Positions 1 through 6,422 of a stretch of 9,211 bases of DNA are shown in pieces. Every line of letters begins with the position of its first letter. Position 1 is the first letter of the stretch. A program made the translations under genes and the position numbers. The stretch comes from Promethearchaeota archaeon (lineage in GTDB: Archaea > Asgardarchaeota > Lokiarchaeia > Sigynarchaeales > SOKP01), in NCBI GenBank assembly GCA_016839635.1, contig JAEOTV010000070.1, forward strand, positions 1 to 9,211, in the 5' to 3' direction. The notes under the pieces were generated by a model that was given only the letters and a program-made list of their open reading frames with translations, was not told the origin of the DNA and did no database searches.

Positions 1-9
1 ATTTAAAAG
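1..9 (+). promoter_or_regulatory. Candidate TATA box for the tRNA gene
   Basis: An ATTTAAAAG stretch has its centre about 24 bases before the first base of the tRNA at 29, the usual distance between an archaeal TATA box and the transcription start. The BRE element would lie outside the window. In DNA this AT-rich such boxes occur by chance, so only the spacing supports the call. Confidence 0.35.
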
Positions 10-28
10 TAAGTGACACCGATTTAGA

Positions 29-112
29 GCCAGCATATCCTAGTAGTTAAGGAGGCGGCCTGCAGAGCCGTTGCTTTTAGCGTCGTGGGTGCAAATCCCA
101 CTGCTGGCTCCA
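29..112 (+). tRNA. tRNA-Cys (GCA), atypical
   Basis: A cloverleaf folds from position 29. The 7-bp acceptor stem GCCAGCA/TGCTGGC (29-35 with 102-108) is perfect, and T109 is the discriminator, followed by an encoded CCA (110-112). The D stem TCCT/AGGA is 38-41 with 50-53. The anticodon stem is 55-59 with 67-71 (its outer pair is G-T), the loop is CTGCAGA, and the anticodon is GCA (62-64). The T stem GTGGG/CCCAC is 85-89 with 97-101. A GCA anticodon plus T73 is the known identity pair for cysteine. Three things are odd. The variable region is 13 nt (72-84) and contains a small GC-TTTTA-GC hairpin (73-81). The D loop AGTAGTTA has G18 but no G19. The T loop TGCAAAT has G where T/pseudouridine 55 belongs, so both standard elbow pairs are disturbed. 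The gene may be a functional divergent tRNA, may carry a tiny insert or intron in the variable loop, or may be decaying. The tRNA fold is well supported; whether it is charged with Cys is inferred. Confidence 0.8.
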
Positions 113-235
113 TCATCGTTTCCAAATCTAATAATTATAGACTTAAAATTAGAAAAAGTAAATTAATTTCTAAAAATTAAATAAATTAAAGCTTAGAAAA
201 TCTATTATCAAACAAAATCATTTTACTGAGAAGTT

Positions 236-1477
236 ATGCCAAAAGCGCAGCTTGAAAAAATAAAATTAATTATCAAATTTTTAGACAAAACCAAAGTTGA
301 TAATTTTGACAAATTGACAACAATGGATAGTATATTAAATCTTCCTATTTCAGCTTTTAACTTTTTAAATGATGCCGATATAAATTTAATTGAAAAATAT
401 TTTGAAGTCAAAAATATAGGACAATTTTCATTACTAGATCCAGTAAGCCCCTTTAAAATTTTATATAAAGATCAGATTACTCAAAATAAAATTGAACAAT
501 TATTACTTACTGATTTAGAGATTGAAGAAAAAATAAAAAAAGCTATTGTTATAAGTAATATTTCTCATAAAATAAAAGAAGAATCAATATCATTCTCCAA
601 AAAAGAGCAAAAAGTAATTGTTGTTGGTTTAAATAACGCAGGTAAGACTACAATATTAAGAAAATTTGGAGGAGAAATTGGTATAAAAGATCTTGCTAAA
701 TTACGTCCCACTAAAGGAGTTGAAAGGCAAGAAATAATAACTTCTGATTTAGTTTTATTATTATGGGATTTTGGAGGTCAACAAGAATATAGGGATAAAT
801 ACCTTAGAGACCCTGATAAGTATTTTATAAACATCGATCTAATAATCTATGTAATCGATCTTCAAGATCCAGAAAAATATCTTGAAAGTATTGACTATTT
901 CGAAAAAATTATTGATCTTATTGAAAAACTTGAGGAGGATCCTTATATTTTAATATTTATTCATAAATATGACCCAGATATAAAAGAAAATCCAGAAATA
1001 TTATTGAATATAGAATATGTTAAAGATTTGGTCAAAAAAGTTTTTAGAGAAAGGAAACAGTTAGATTACGACATATATTTAAGTTCAATATATTCATTGT
1101 TAACTAAAGGTCCGAAATTTTCAAGGTATCTTAAAGAAACGATGAAAAAAACAGCAACATTGTCAGATCATAAGTTGGAGGGAATGGCTTCTATTTTGGA
1201 ATCCACATTAAATGGTATAATTCGATTATCTGAATTTGTAATGACAGAGTTAAATAAATTGAATGCAAAAATTGATATGATTAAAGGAAAAAAACCTGTT
1301 CCAAAAGGTATATCCACTTCGCTACCCTCTCCAGAGTATTCTTCGACTCCTCCATTTACTCCTAGCCAAGGTGATCAAACCTTAAAACCGCTTCCAGATA
1401 GAAGAGGTAAAAATGCAAAAAAAGCAGTACTTGATGAATTAAAAGAACTCCTTGAAAAGAAAGGGAGACAATCTTAA
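236..1477 (+). CDS. Rag/Gtr- and Arf-like small GTPase with N- and C-terminal extensions
   Basis: This 413-residue protein should bind and hydrolyse GTP and act as a molecular switch, probably cytosolic or on the membrane surface. The G domain runs from about 124 to 300. It has a P-loop GLNNAGKT (131-138), a switch I threonine in RPTKG (T159), a WDFGGQ G3 motif (177-182, Gln182 as the usual catalytic glutamine), an HKYD G4 motif (243-246) in place of N/TKxD, and an LSS G5-like segment (282-284). The WDxGGQ motif is shared by Arf and Rag families. The IHKxD form of G4 and the stretch after G3 (YFINIDLIIYVIDLQ, 196-210) resemble Rag/Gtr GTPases. Residues 1-75 form a helical domain whose 43-69 segment looks helix-hairpin-helix-like. 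Residues 313-350 are predicted helical, followed by a Pro/Ser/Thr-rich linker (about 353-388) and a charged terminal helix (393-409). No full roadblock domain is visible at the C terminus, unlike eukaryotic Rag proteins. There is no Gly2, so Arf-type myristoylation is not indicated. ATG at 236 is the first in-frame Met and has only a weak GAGAAG upstream. The partner and pathway are unknown. Confidence 0.88.
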   Translation: MPKAQLEKIKLIIKFLDKTKVDNFDKLTTMDSILNLPISAFNFLNDADINLIEKYFEVKNIGQFSLLDPVSPFKILYKDQITQNKIEQLLLTDLEIEEKIKKAIVISNISHKIKEESISFSKKEQKVIVVGLNNAGKTTILRKFGGEIGIKDLAKLRPTKGVERQEIITSDLVLLLWDFGGQQEYRDKYLRDPDKYFINIDLIIYVIDLQDPEKYLESIDYFEKIIDLIEKLEEDPYILIFIHKYDPDIKENPEILLNIEYVKDLVKKVFRERKQLDYDIYLSSIYSLLTKGPKFSRYLKETMKKTATLSDHKLEGMASILESTLNGIIRLSEFVMTELNKLNAKIDMIKGKKPVPKGISTSLPSPEYSSTPPFTPSQGDQTLKPLPDRRGKNAKKAVLDELKELLEKKGRQS

Positions 1478-1510
1478 GTCAACTAACTTATCTCTAATCT
1501 TTAGTTTATA

Positions 1511-1813
1511 TCACCTATCAGTATATCCTACAAATCCAGCAAGCAATATCAGAATTCCCCCAACTACACTAGTATATACAATCATAACTATTCCTATAAC
1601 AACACACATAATCCAATTTAAATCAATGAATTTATGAGGGACAATTACGCTTAAAATAATTACTGAAGCCAAAATAATTGATATTACTAATAATATTATC
1701 CGCACCGCTTCAACACTACTACCTCCCAATCCCAGAATTGCCTCAATTATTGCTATAATTGCACCTAGGATTGCTAATAATTTCATTAAATCTTCATTTT
1801 GCATATTTAACAT
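1511..1813 (-). CDS. Small integral membrane protein (3-4 TM), unknown function
   Basis: A 100-residue protein made almost entirely of hydrophobic helices: about 12-29, 37-58 and 66-80, with a possible fourth at 84-97. A short polar N terminus (NED) and a Lys/His-containing turn (PHKF, 59-62) separate the helices, and it ends in YTDR. I see no catalytic motif, metal site or signal peptide, and do not recognise a family. It converges on the GTPase gene, leaving only 33 bases between the two stops, and is divergent from the LuxE-like gene with about 150 bp between. The frame is believable because the hydrophobic/polar segmentation is protein-like, whereas the overlapping plus-strand frame is not. 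Met4 is an alternative start close behind the first ATG. Confidence 0.7.
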   Translation of the reverse strand: MLNMQNEDLMKLLAILGAIIAIIEAILGLGGSSVEAVRIILLVISIILASVIILSVIVPHKFIDLNWIMCVVIGIVMIVYTSVVGGILILLAGFVGYTDR

Positions 1814-1960
1814 CCATTTCTTTTATTATTCAAAAAGAATATAGTATTAGGACTATCACGATTTAGTCTATTTAATTTTTACCTACTTTTAAATAAAAAC
1901 ATAGAATTAATATTTTCCAAATATTATTACATGTGTTTTTAAGAAATAGAAAAAGAGACA

Positions 1961-1972
1961 GTGATCAAAAAT
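1961..1972 (+). promoter_or_regulatory. Ribosome binding site deciding the LuxE-like start
   Basis: GTGATC at 1961-1966 matches the end of the archaeal Shine-Dalgarno AGGAGGTGATC, complementary to the 16S rRNA 3' end, and sits six bases before ATG at 1973. The same GTG could itself be read as a start codon four residues earlier, but nothing convincing lies upstream of it. I therefore favour ATG 1973. Confidence 0.4.
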
Positions 1973-3232
1973 ATGCTAACAAGTGAACTTGTAGATGATG
2001 AAAAAATACGAGATATTATTAATACTGATTATGAGAATAATCAATTCGTAGATTTAATGCGAAATATTACAAAAGAAAGTATTAAATCAAACGCTTATTA
2101 TAAGGAGATTTCTGATAGAGATAATCTTAAGTTGGATAATTTAAATAATATAGATGATTTAGCATTAATTCCTTACTTATCTTCTCCTCTTTTCAAAGAA
2201 TCTGCAGGTATGTTTGAAAAACTTTTAAAAATTCCTCTAAAATCTCCTGAGTTTGAGTTATGGAATGTGTCTTCTTGCACTTCGGGAGACCCATCCTTAG
2301 TGGGGCGTTCTAAAGATGATATTGAACTACTGGCAAGTATGACTATTAAATGTATTTATGAATTTATTCCAATTCCTAAAAATGAATGGTTTAATACTAT
2401 CTCATTTGATTTTGCACCTAATGTAACTTTCTTAAATAGGATTGCGATGAGATACACAAAAGTTAGACCTATAAAATTATATGGAAGTATTTTGCATGAA
2501 ATTTCAACAAGGATGTCGAATCCGAAATTCTTAATTAAGTTCTTTATTCTTAAAGCGTTTAAGGAAATAATCAAAAAGCGGAGTCTTGTAGGTGCTTTTG
2601 GAATAAATACAAAATATGTTATTAACCAAGTGAGAAAAAATTCAGAAAAACCATTAGACAAACAGAAACATATCTCATTTGGAGGGAGCCTTCAATTAAT
2701 AAATACTTTTATGAATAAAATTATGAAAGAAAATAATCTGAAGTTTGATTTACCCAATAGCGTTGTAAATGTTGGTGGTGGTGGATGGGATGGACATAAA
2801 TCTCAATTAAAATATCCTCCAATAGATAAGAGTAAATTTATTTCAGATTGTTTAGAATCATTTGGTACTAGATCTGATAGAATCACTGATATGTATGGTT
2901 TTACCGAAACACCAATAACATTTGGTAGTCATTGGTCAGACAAACATCAAAATTTTATATTCCATTGTCCTTCTCAAGCAAGAATAATAATTAGAGATTT
3001 AAATAGCCTTAATCCTTTAAAAAAACCTGGTGATAGAGGTCTTCTGGAAGTTCTTACACCATTTGGCGTAGCTGCTTCTGTAAACCATGCCATAATTGTA
3101 GACGATTTAGTAGAAATAATATCGAAAAATAAATGTCCTGAGTGCGGATATGAAGGTGATACATTTATTGTTCATGGTAGGATTGAAAACAAAAAAGGAC
3201 TCGGATGCTCATCAATATTAGAATGGATCTAA
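1973..3232 (+). CDS. LuxE-like acyl-protein synthetase / adenylate-forming enzyme
   Basis: A 419-residue protein (423 if GTG at 1961 is the start) that looks like the LuxE acyl-protein synthetase family, related to phenylacetate-CoA ligase-type ANL enzymes. Such enzymes activate a carboxylic acid with ATP and, in LuxE, pass the acyl group to a cysteine near the C terminus for reduction by LuxC. Numbering from 1973, visible motifs are a phosphate-binding-like SSCTSGDP (100-107), a Gly-rich GGGGWDGHK (268-276), the adenylation signature DMYGFTE (306-312), DRGLLEVLTPFG (354-365) and DDLVEII (377-383). Near the end are a CPECG pair (C388, C391) and a lone cysteine in KGLGCSS (C412), the best candidate for the acyl-carrying residue by position. 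The length is somewhat above bacterial LuxE. No LuxC-like reductase or acyltransferase lies next to it, so the acyl substrate is unknown. A PaaK-like CoA ligase is the alternative, but the SSCTSG and GGGGW motifs and the missing large C-terminal ANL domain favour LuxE. It stands alone on the plus strand, ending in a T-rich tract. Confidence 0.75.
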   Translation: MLTSELVDDEKIRDIINTDYENNQFVDLMRNITKESIKSNAYYKEISDRDNLKLDNLNNIDDLALIPYLSSPLFKESAGMFEKLLKIPLKSPEFELWNVSSCTSGDPSLVGRSKDDIELLASMTIKCIYEFIPIPKNEWFNTISFDFAPNVTFLNRIAMRYTKVRPIKLYGSILHEISTRMSNPKFLIKFFILKAFKEIIKKRSLVGAFGINTKYVINQVRKNSEKPLDKQKHISFGGSLQLINTFMNKIMKENNLKFDLPNSVVNVGGGGWDGHKSQLKYPPIDKSKFISDCLESFGTRSDRITDMYGFTETPITFGSHWSDKHQNFIFHCPSQARIIIRDLNSLNPLKKPGDRGLLEVLTPFGVAASVNHAIIVDDLVEIISKNKCPECGYEGDTFIVHGRIENKKGLGCSSILEWI

Positions 3233-3261
3233 TCACAAAGGCAATTTAAGAAAAATAAATA

Positions 3262-3286
3262 TTTTTTCTTTATCTTTCTTCTCTTT
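3262..3286 (+). terminator. T-rich transcription end after the LuxE-like gene
   Basis: A pyrimidine-rich stretch begins with six T and continues as mixed T/C runs 30-54 bases after the stop. Archaeal RNA polymerase terminates at such T tracts without a hairpin. The call rests on composition and position only. Confidence 0.35.
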
Positions 3287-3455
3287 AAAATGAATTAAAA
3301 AGAGTAAATTTAAAGTCTATTCATAATTTTTTTTTGAATTATTATGCGATATTGCTACATACAATTAACTTATTCTAAAGGATAATATAACCAGAGGTTT
3401 TTTTTGTCTTTATTAAATAATTATTCAAAATAATTTTTAATTCAAATGAAAAAAA

Positions 3456-3710
3456 ATGTCTGAATGCCAAAATTTGGAGAATTGTAATTTCTTCAAAATG
3501 TTTGAAAATGATAAAAGTAAGCACTTAGCATTGAAAGGTTTTGTTTACATGTTTTGTAAGGGAAGAAAACAAGATCAATGTGTAAGGAAAAAAATAAGCC
3601 AAATTTTGGGAAGTCCAGAATTTGTACCTCCAAATATGCTGCCAAATGGATTCGCTATGGCTGGAACAAATAATTCTAACTGGAGTGAAAAAGTAACAAA
3701 GTTATTATAA
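3456..3710 (+). CDS. Small four-cysteine protein, putative metal- or cluster-binding
   Basis: An 84-residue soluble protein with four cysteines at 4, 10, 34 and 42, spaced C-x5-C-x23-C-x7-C. It has a conserved-looking LENCNFF start, an MFCKGRKQDQC centre and a PPNMLPNG element (58-65). The pattern recalls small uncharacterised proteins with paired N-terminal cysteines followed by a YC...C segment. I cannot name the family, and binding of zinc or an Fe-S cluster is only inferred from the cysteines. It stands between the LuxE-like gene (about 220 bp upstream) and convergent FwdA (75 bp downstream). ATG 3456 is preceded by an A run without a Shine-Dalgarno; an ATG at 3446 is out of frame and stops at once. 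It may be translated from a short-leader transcript. Confidence 0.72.
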   Translation: MSECQNLENCNFFKMFENDKSKHLALKGFVYMFCKGRKQDQCVRKKISQILGSPEFVPPNMLPNGFAMAGTNNSNWSEKVTKLL

Positions 3711-3747
3711 CAGTCTTGTTCTTCTTTTCTAATTTAATCTATATTAA

Positions 3748-3758
3748 TTTTTTTTTTT
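3748..3758 (+). terminator. Oligo-T terminator after the four-Cys gene
   Basis: A run of 11 T lies 38 bases after the stop of the small cysteine protein, in the convergent gap before FwdA. No stable hairpin precedes it, which fits archaeal T-tract termination. Confidence 0.45.
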
Positions 3759-3785
3759 CAAATAATAAGCAAAAATTGAAAGAAT

Positions 3786-5507
3786 TTAGGTACCATTCAT
3801 TACTTTCATTTTTGGAGTATAATAGTTACCTATTTCATAGTTATCGAAATTAATGCTATAATGGTTACGCCAATGATGTTTAACTTCAATAAGCATTGCT
3901 TCCATAACGCTATCCTTAACTTTTCCTTCAGCACATAAAGTGGTTCCTTTTGGTGTTGCGGTAATTTCACCATCCTTTACAACAATCTGACCATCTTTGA
4001 TTGTATATGCTGCTAATGTAAACGCTTTTTCTATTTTTTGGCCATCCAGTTTTTTTGGATCTAAGTTATAAATAGCGATATCACCGATAGCTCCTAAGCC
4101 TAAATGACCTCTATCAGTCATTCCTAACGATTTAGCAGTTCCTGCTCTTGACATGATGCATATTTCATATAATGTTAGTTCACGATCGATATCTTTTAAT
4201 TGTGTTTTTTCCGTGGCTTTCTTAGAACATTGATTTAGTAGTACATCGTCTCGAGATTTCTTGTCCATAAGCCATCGGATAATCTGTGGATAACTTGTGA
4301 ATGGACCACCATTGGGGTGGTCGGTGGTGAGGAAAACCTGCCAAGGATTCTTGGTTAAGAGCATAAGTTCTAATCCAACTGCCCACTGTATTGCGTTTAC
4401 AGCTACTTTAGGATTAAAGAAATACGGTACAATGCCAGAGCCAGATTCTCCTTCAACTTGTCCATTTATCCATTTAATACCTGGCTTTGCCCCCCAAGGA
4501 GAGGTTCCACCAATATGATGTAATGCAAATTCCCAGGGACCATCTGCAGTCATTGTTGTGGTAGCTGCTTTACCAAAAACAACTTGACCGGCATCAATAG
4601 TAACATGATCATGTGAATTCAAATATTCAGTAACATCTGCAGCACCTGACTCAAAATCGCCCCAATTTGTGCCTCCATAAGAATTAAACTGACAATGAGT
4701 TAGATGAAATGCTGATTTTCTCCCTGCTTTTGGTTTAATTTTATCAACAGTTTTAAATGTTTCAAGTGTATGTTCTTTATTCCCGGGGTGTCCTAAATTG
4801 TTGGCATGTACATGAATTGTATGGGGCAATTTTAAGATTTCATTGACTTTTGCTAGACTTTCTATAATTTCTCGAGGAGTAACATCAAAATGAAAGATAT
4901 GGTCATCCAATGAATTTACATTTTTACCCCATGCCCAATTTTCGACTCCTCCCGGGTTTACAATCTTTACTGCATAACCCTTTACAGCTTTTAATATCCA
5001 AGCGATATAGGCCGCAAGTTTTTCATAATTCTTCTGTTTGACGTATTCCATTACGAACCAATTATTCCCGAACAATGGAAAGGCTGCCTTATCTATAATC
5101 GGAATATTTAGAAATTCTTCATGAGTATGTCGTGCTTTTAAAAGGGGCATTGCAGGTTCAACAACTGTTGTATAACCAAGTCTAGCATATCGATATCCTG
5201 TTACCCAAGTTGACGGCACTGACCAACCAGTTCCACTTCGTGTTAATTTAGTCTTTTTTTCATTAAATTCTTCAAGTTTATCATCGGGACGGAAAGCTCT
5301 TCCGGCATTTACTTTAGTTCCTGCAATATGAGAATGAATATCGACACCTCCTGGCAGAACAATCATTCCAGCGGCATCAATTACTTTTGCATCACCATTA
5401 ACTTTCTCTACGATAATGCCATCTTTAATATAGATTTCTTTCTTTTCACCGTCAAGATTATTTAATGGGTCATAAACTAAACCGTTTTTGATTATTAAAT
5501 CTTTCAT
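3786..5507 (-). CDS. fwdA: Formylmethanofuran dehydrogenase subunit A (FwdA/FmdA)
   Basis: FwdA is the amidohydrolase subunit that forms formyl-methanofuran from formate and methanofuran (or the reverse), the formate having been made from CO2 by the FwdB tungsten/molybdenum site and passed through an internal tunnel. The 573 residues are close to the usual family length. The amidohydrolase metal ligands are all visible: HSH at 58-60 in GGVDIHSH, Lys181 in AVKIVNPGG (the carboxylated-lysine position), H232/H234 in HVHANNLGH, H268/H271 in FHLTHCQ, and D396 in LTTDHPNGG. The N-terminal beta segment (about 1-50) and the C-terminal part (about 470-515, GDIAIYNLDP) form the usual urease-like side domain. 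Retained metal ligands separate it from metal-depleted bacterial FhcA relatives. No fwdB, C, D, F or G lies alongside, so the rest of the complex must be elsewhere. ATG 5507 has AAGGA eight bases upstream. The gene is divergent from a receiver gene and converges with the four-Cys gene. The family call is very secure; use in a Wood-Ljungdahl pathway is inferred. Confidence 0.95.
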   Translation of the reverse strand: MKDLIIKNGLVYDPLNNLDGEKKEIYIKDGIIVEKVNGDAKVIDAAGMIVLPGGVDIHSHIAGTKVNAGRAFRPDDKLEEFNEKKTKLTRSGTGWSVPSTWVTGYRYARLGYTTVVEPAMPLLKARHTHEEFLNIPIIDKAAFPLFGNNWFVMEYVKQKNYEKLAAYIAWILKAVKGYAVKIVNPGGVENWAWGKNVNSLDDHIFHFDVTPREIIESLAKVNEILKLPHTIHVHANNLGHPGNKEHTLETFKTVDKIKPKAGRKSAFHLTHCQFNSYGGTNWGDFESGAADVTEYLNSHDHVTIDAGQVVFGKAATTTMTADGPWEFALHHIGGTSPWGAKPGIKWINGQVEGESGSGIVPYFFNPKVAVNAIQWAVGLELMLLTKNPWQVFLTTDHPNGGPFTSYPQIIRWLMDKKSRDDVLLNQCSKKATEKTQLKDIDRELTLYEICIMSRAGTAKSLGMTDRGHLGLGAIGDIAIYNLDPKKLDGQKIEKAFTLAAYTIKDGQIVVKDGEITATPKGTTLCAEGKVKDSVMEAMLIEVKHHWRNHYSINFDNYEIGNYYTPKMKVMNGT

Positions 5508-5811
5508 TGTAAGTTTCCTTGGGTAATGTAGTGTACTTGATACGATTTTGTAATTAGAATCATATAGAATAATTCCAATATTTTAAAGAATCTATTATTT
5601 TTATAAAGATTTATTATAAATTTTAAACAAAATGAAAAAAATACGTATTTGGGTATATCTGACTATAATGTATAAATCTTTTATTAATGTTTAAACTTAA
5701 ATAGTAGTTCTTTTTTTTTTAGTTTGTTTTAATTGAAAAGATAAAAGGGTTGTTAATACTTAAAATAATTTAGAATTTAGGCGTTTATTAGGAAATATCG
5801 GGTATTTCTAT
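5508..5811. promoter_or_regulatory. Divergent intergenic region between fwdA and the receiver gene
   Basis: These 304 bases contain no convincing gene. On the minus strand a CTTTATAAAA box (TTTATAAA at 5600-5607) could serve fwdA, giving a leader of roughly 65-70 bases. On the plus strand a CTTAAAATAATTT stretch (from about 5760) could serve the receiver gene. A 12-bp perfect palindrome AAATACGTATTT lies at 5639-5650, a GTTTAAAC palindrome at 5689-5696 and a T10 run at 5711-5720. The promoters are assigned by position only. Confidence 0.3.
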
Positions 5812-6189
5812 ATGATAAAAATTTTTGTCGTGGATGACGATCAATCTCTTCAAAGACTTTATAGTTTAATATTAAAAGAAGCTGGTTTTGAGATTATTGA
5901 GACTGCTATAAACGGCAAAGATGCTATTGAAAAGTATAACAAATTAGATTTGAAGCCCGATATTATTCTAATGGACCATCGGATGCCAGTAAAAAATGGA
6001 CTCGACACCATGACTGAGATTTTGAAAATAAACAAAAATGAAAAAATAATTTTCGCTAGTGCTGATATTAGTGTAAAAGAAAAGGCAAAGTCAATTGGAG
6101 CATGTGCTTTTCTTGATAAACCATTCAAAATGCAACAATTACTAATTATAATTCAGCAGATAGTAGATGATTTAATGATTAAACATTAA
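5812..6189 (+). CDS. Stand-alone CheY-like response regulator receiver
   Basis: This 125-residue protein is one complete receiver domain with no output domain. It has the acidic triad D8-D9-D10 in FVVDDD, the phosphoacceptor Asp55 in ILMDHRMP, Ser83 in FASAD (the Thr/Ser switch position), F100 and Lys103 in FLDKPF. All residues needed for Mg2+ binding and aspartyl phosphorylation are present, so it should be phosphorylated by a histidine kinase and work through protein contacts. No kinase, chemotaxis or DNA-binding gene is nearby, so its partner is unknown. It is cytosolic. ATG 5812 is used; upstream sequence has no strong Shine-Dalgarno. It is divergent from fwdA, and a regulatory link between the two would be guesswork. 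Confidence 0.92.
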   Translation: MIKIFVVDDDQSLQRLYSLILKEAGFEIIETAINGKDAIEKYNKLDLKPDIILMDHRMPVKNGLDTMTEILKINKNEKIIFASADISVKEKAKSIGACAFLDKPFKMQQLLIIIQQIVDDLMIKH

Positions 6190-6206
6190 ATTAATTTTCT
6201 GCTCTG

Positions 6207-6241
6207 AATGATCATTTTTTATATCAAAAAAAATCATTTTT
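6207..6241 (+). terminator. Hairpin plus T-run after the receiver gene
   Basis: Starting 18 bases after the stop, AATGAT (6207-6212) pairs with ATCATT (6233-6238), and T6 (6215-6220) pairs with A6 (6226-6231) around an ATATC loop, with a small internal mismatch. A five-T run (6237-6241) overlaps and follows the 3' arm. The stem is AT-rich and weak, so this may be partly chance. Confidence 0.35.
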
Positions 6242-6422
6242 AAAAATTTTAAGATTCAAATATATGGTATTACTTACATATTGTTTTAATTAATAATTCG
6301 CTATTAATCCAAATCTATTTATGTAACACGATCTTGTTAAAATTAGGTTAATATTATATATTTGTATTAATCTATTTAATAATAAAAAACTAAATTAAAA
6401 ACAAATAAAAAAGTGTAAATTT

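Noticed and set aside
29..112. Reading the tRNA as tRNA-Ser, tRNA-Leu (CAG) or tRNA-Sec because of the long variable region
   Set aside because: T33 at position 61 fixes the anticodon as GCA. The discriminator is T rather than G (Ser) or A (Leu), the variable stem is only 2-3 bp, and no TCA anticodon or extended D stem is present.
223..411. Minus-strand open frame of 62 codons over the GTPase start
   Set aside because: It overlaps the GTPase N terminus antisense and has no upstream signal or recognisable motif.
1452..1637. Plus-strand open frame of 61 codons overlapping the end of the GTPase gene
   Set aside because: It lies antisense to the better supported membrane protein at 1511-1813, and its translation is rich in Thr/Pro/Ile without domain-like segmentation.
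2356..2661. Minus-strand open frame of 101 codons inside the LuxE-like gene
   Set aside because: It is fully antisense to a well supported enzyme with family motifs on the plus strand.
3233..3455. Possible small gene or structured RNA in the gap after the LuxE-like gene
   Set aside because: The gap is low-complexity A/T with T tracts at 3262-3286 and around 3398-3406; I see no open frame of note or stable GC-containing hairpin.
4297..4518. Plus-strand open frame of 73 codons inside fwdA
   Set aside because: It is antisense to the most conserved part of FwdA, where the open reading is explained by FwdA codon constraints.
5859..6128. Minus-strand open frame of 89 codons inside the receiver gene
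   Set aside because: It is antisense to a complete receiver domain with all catalytic residues.
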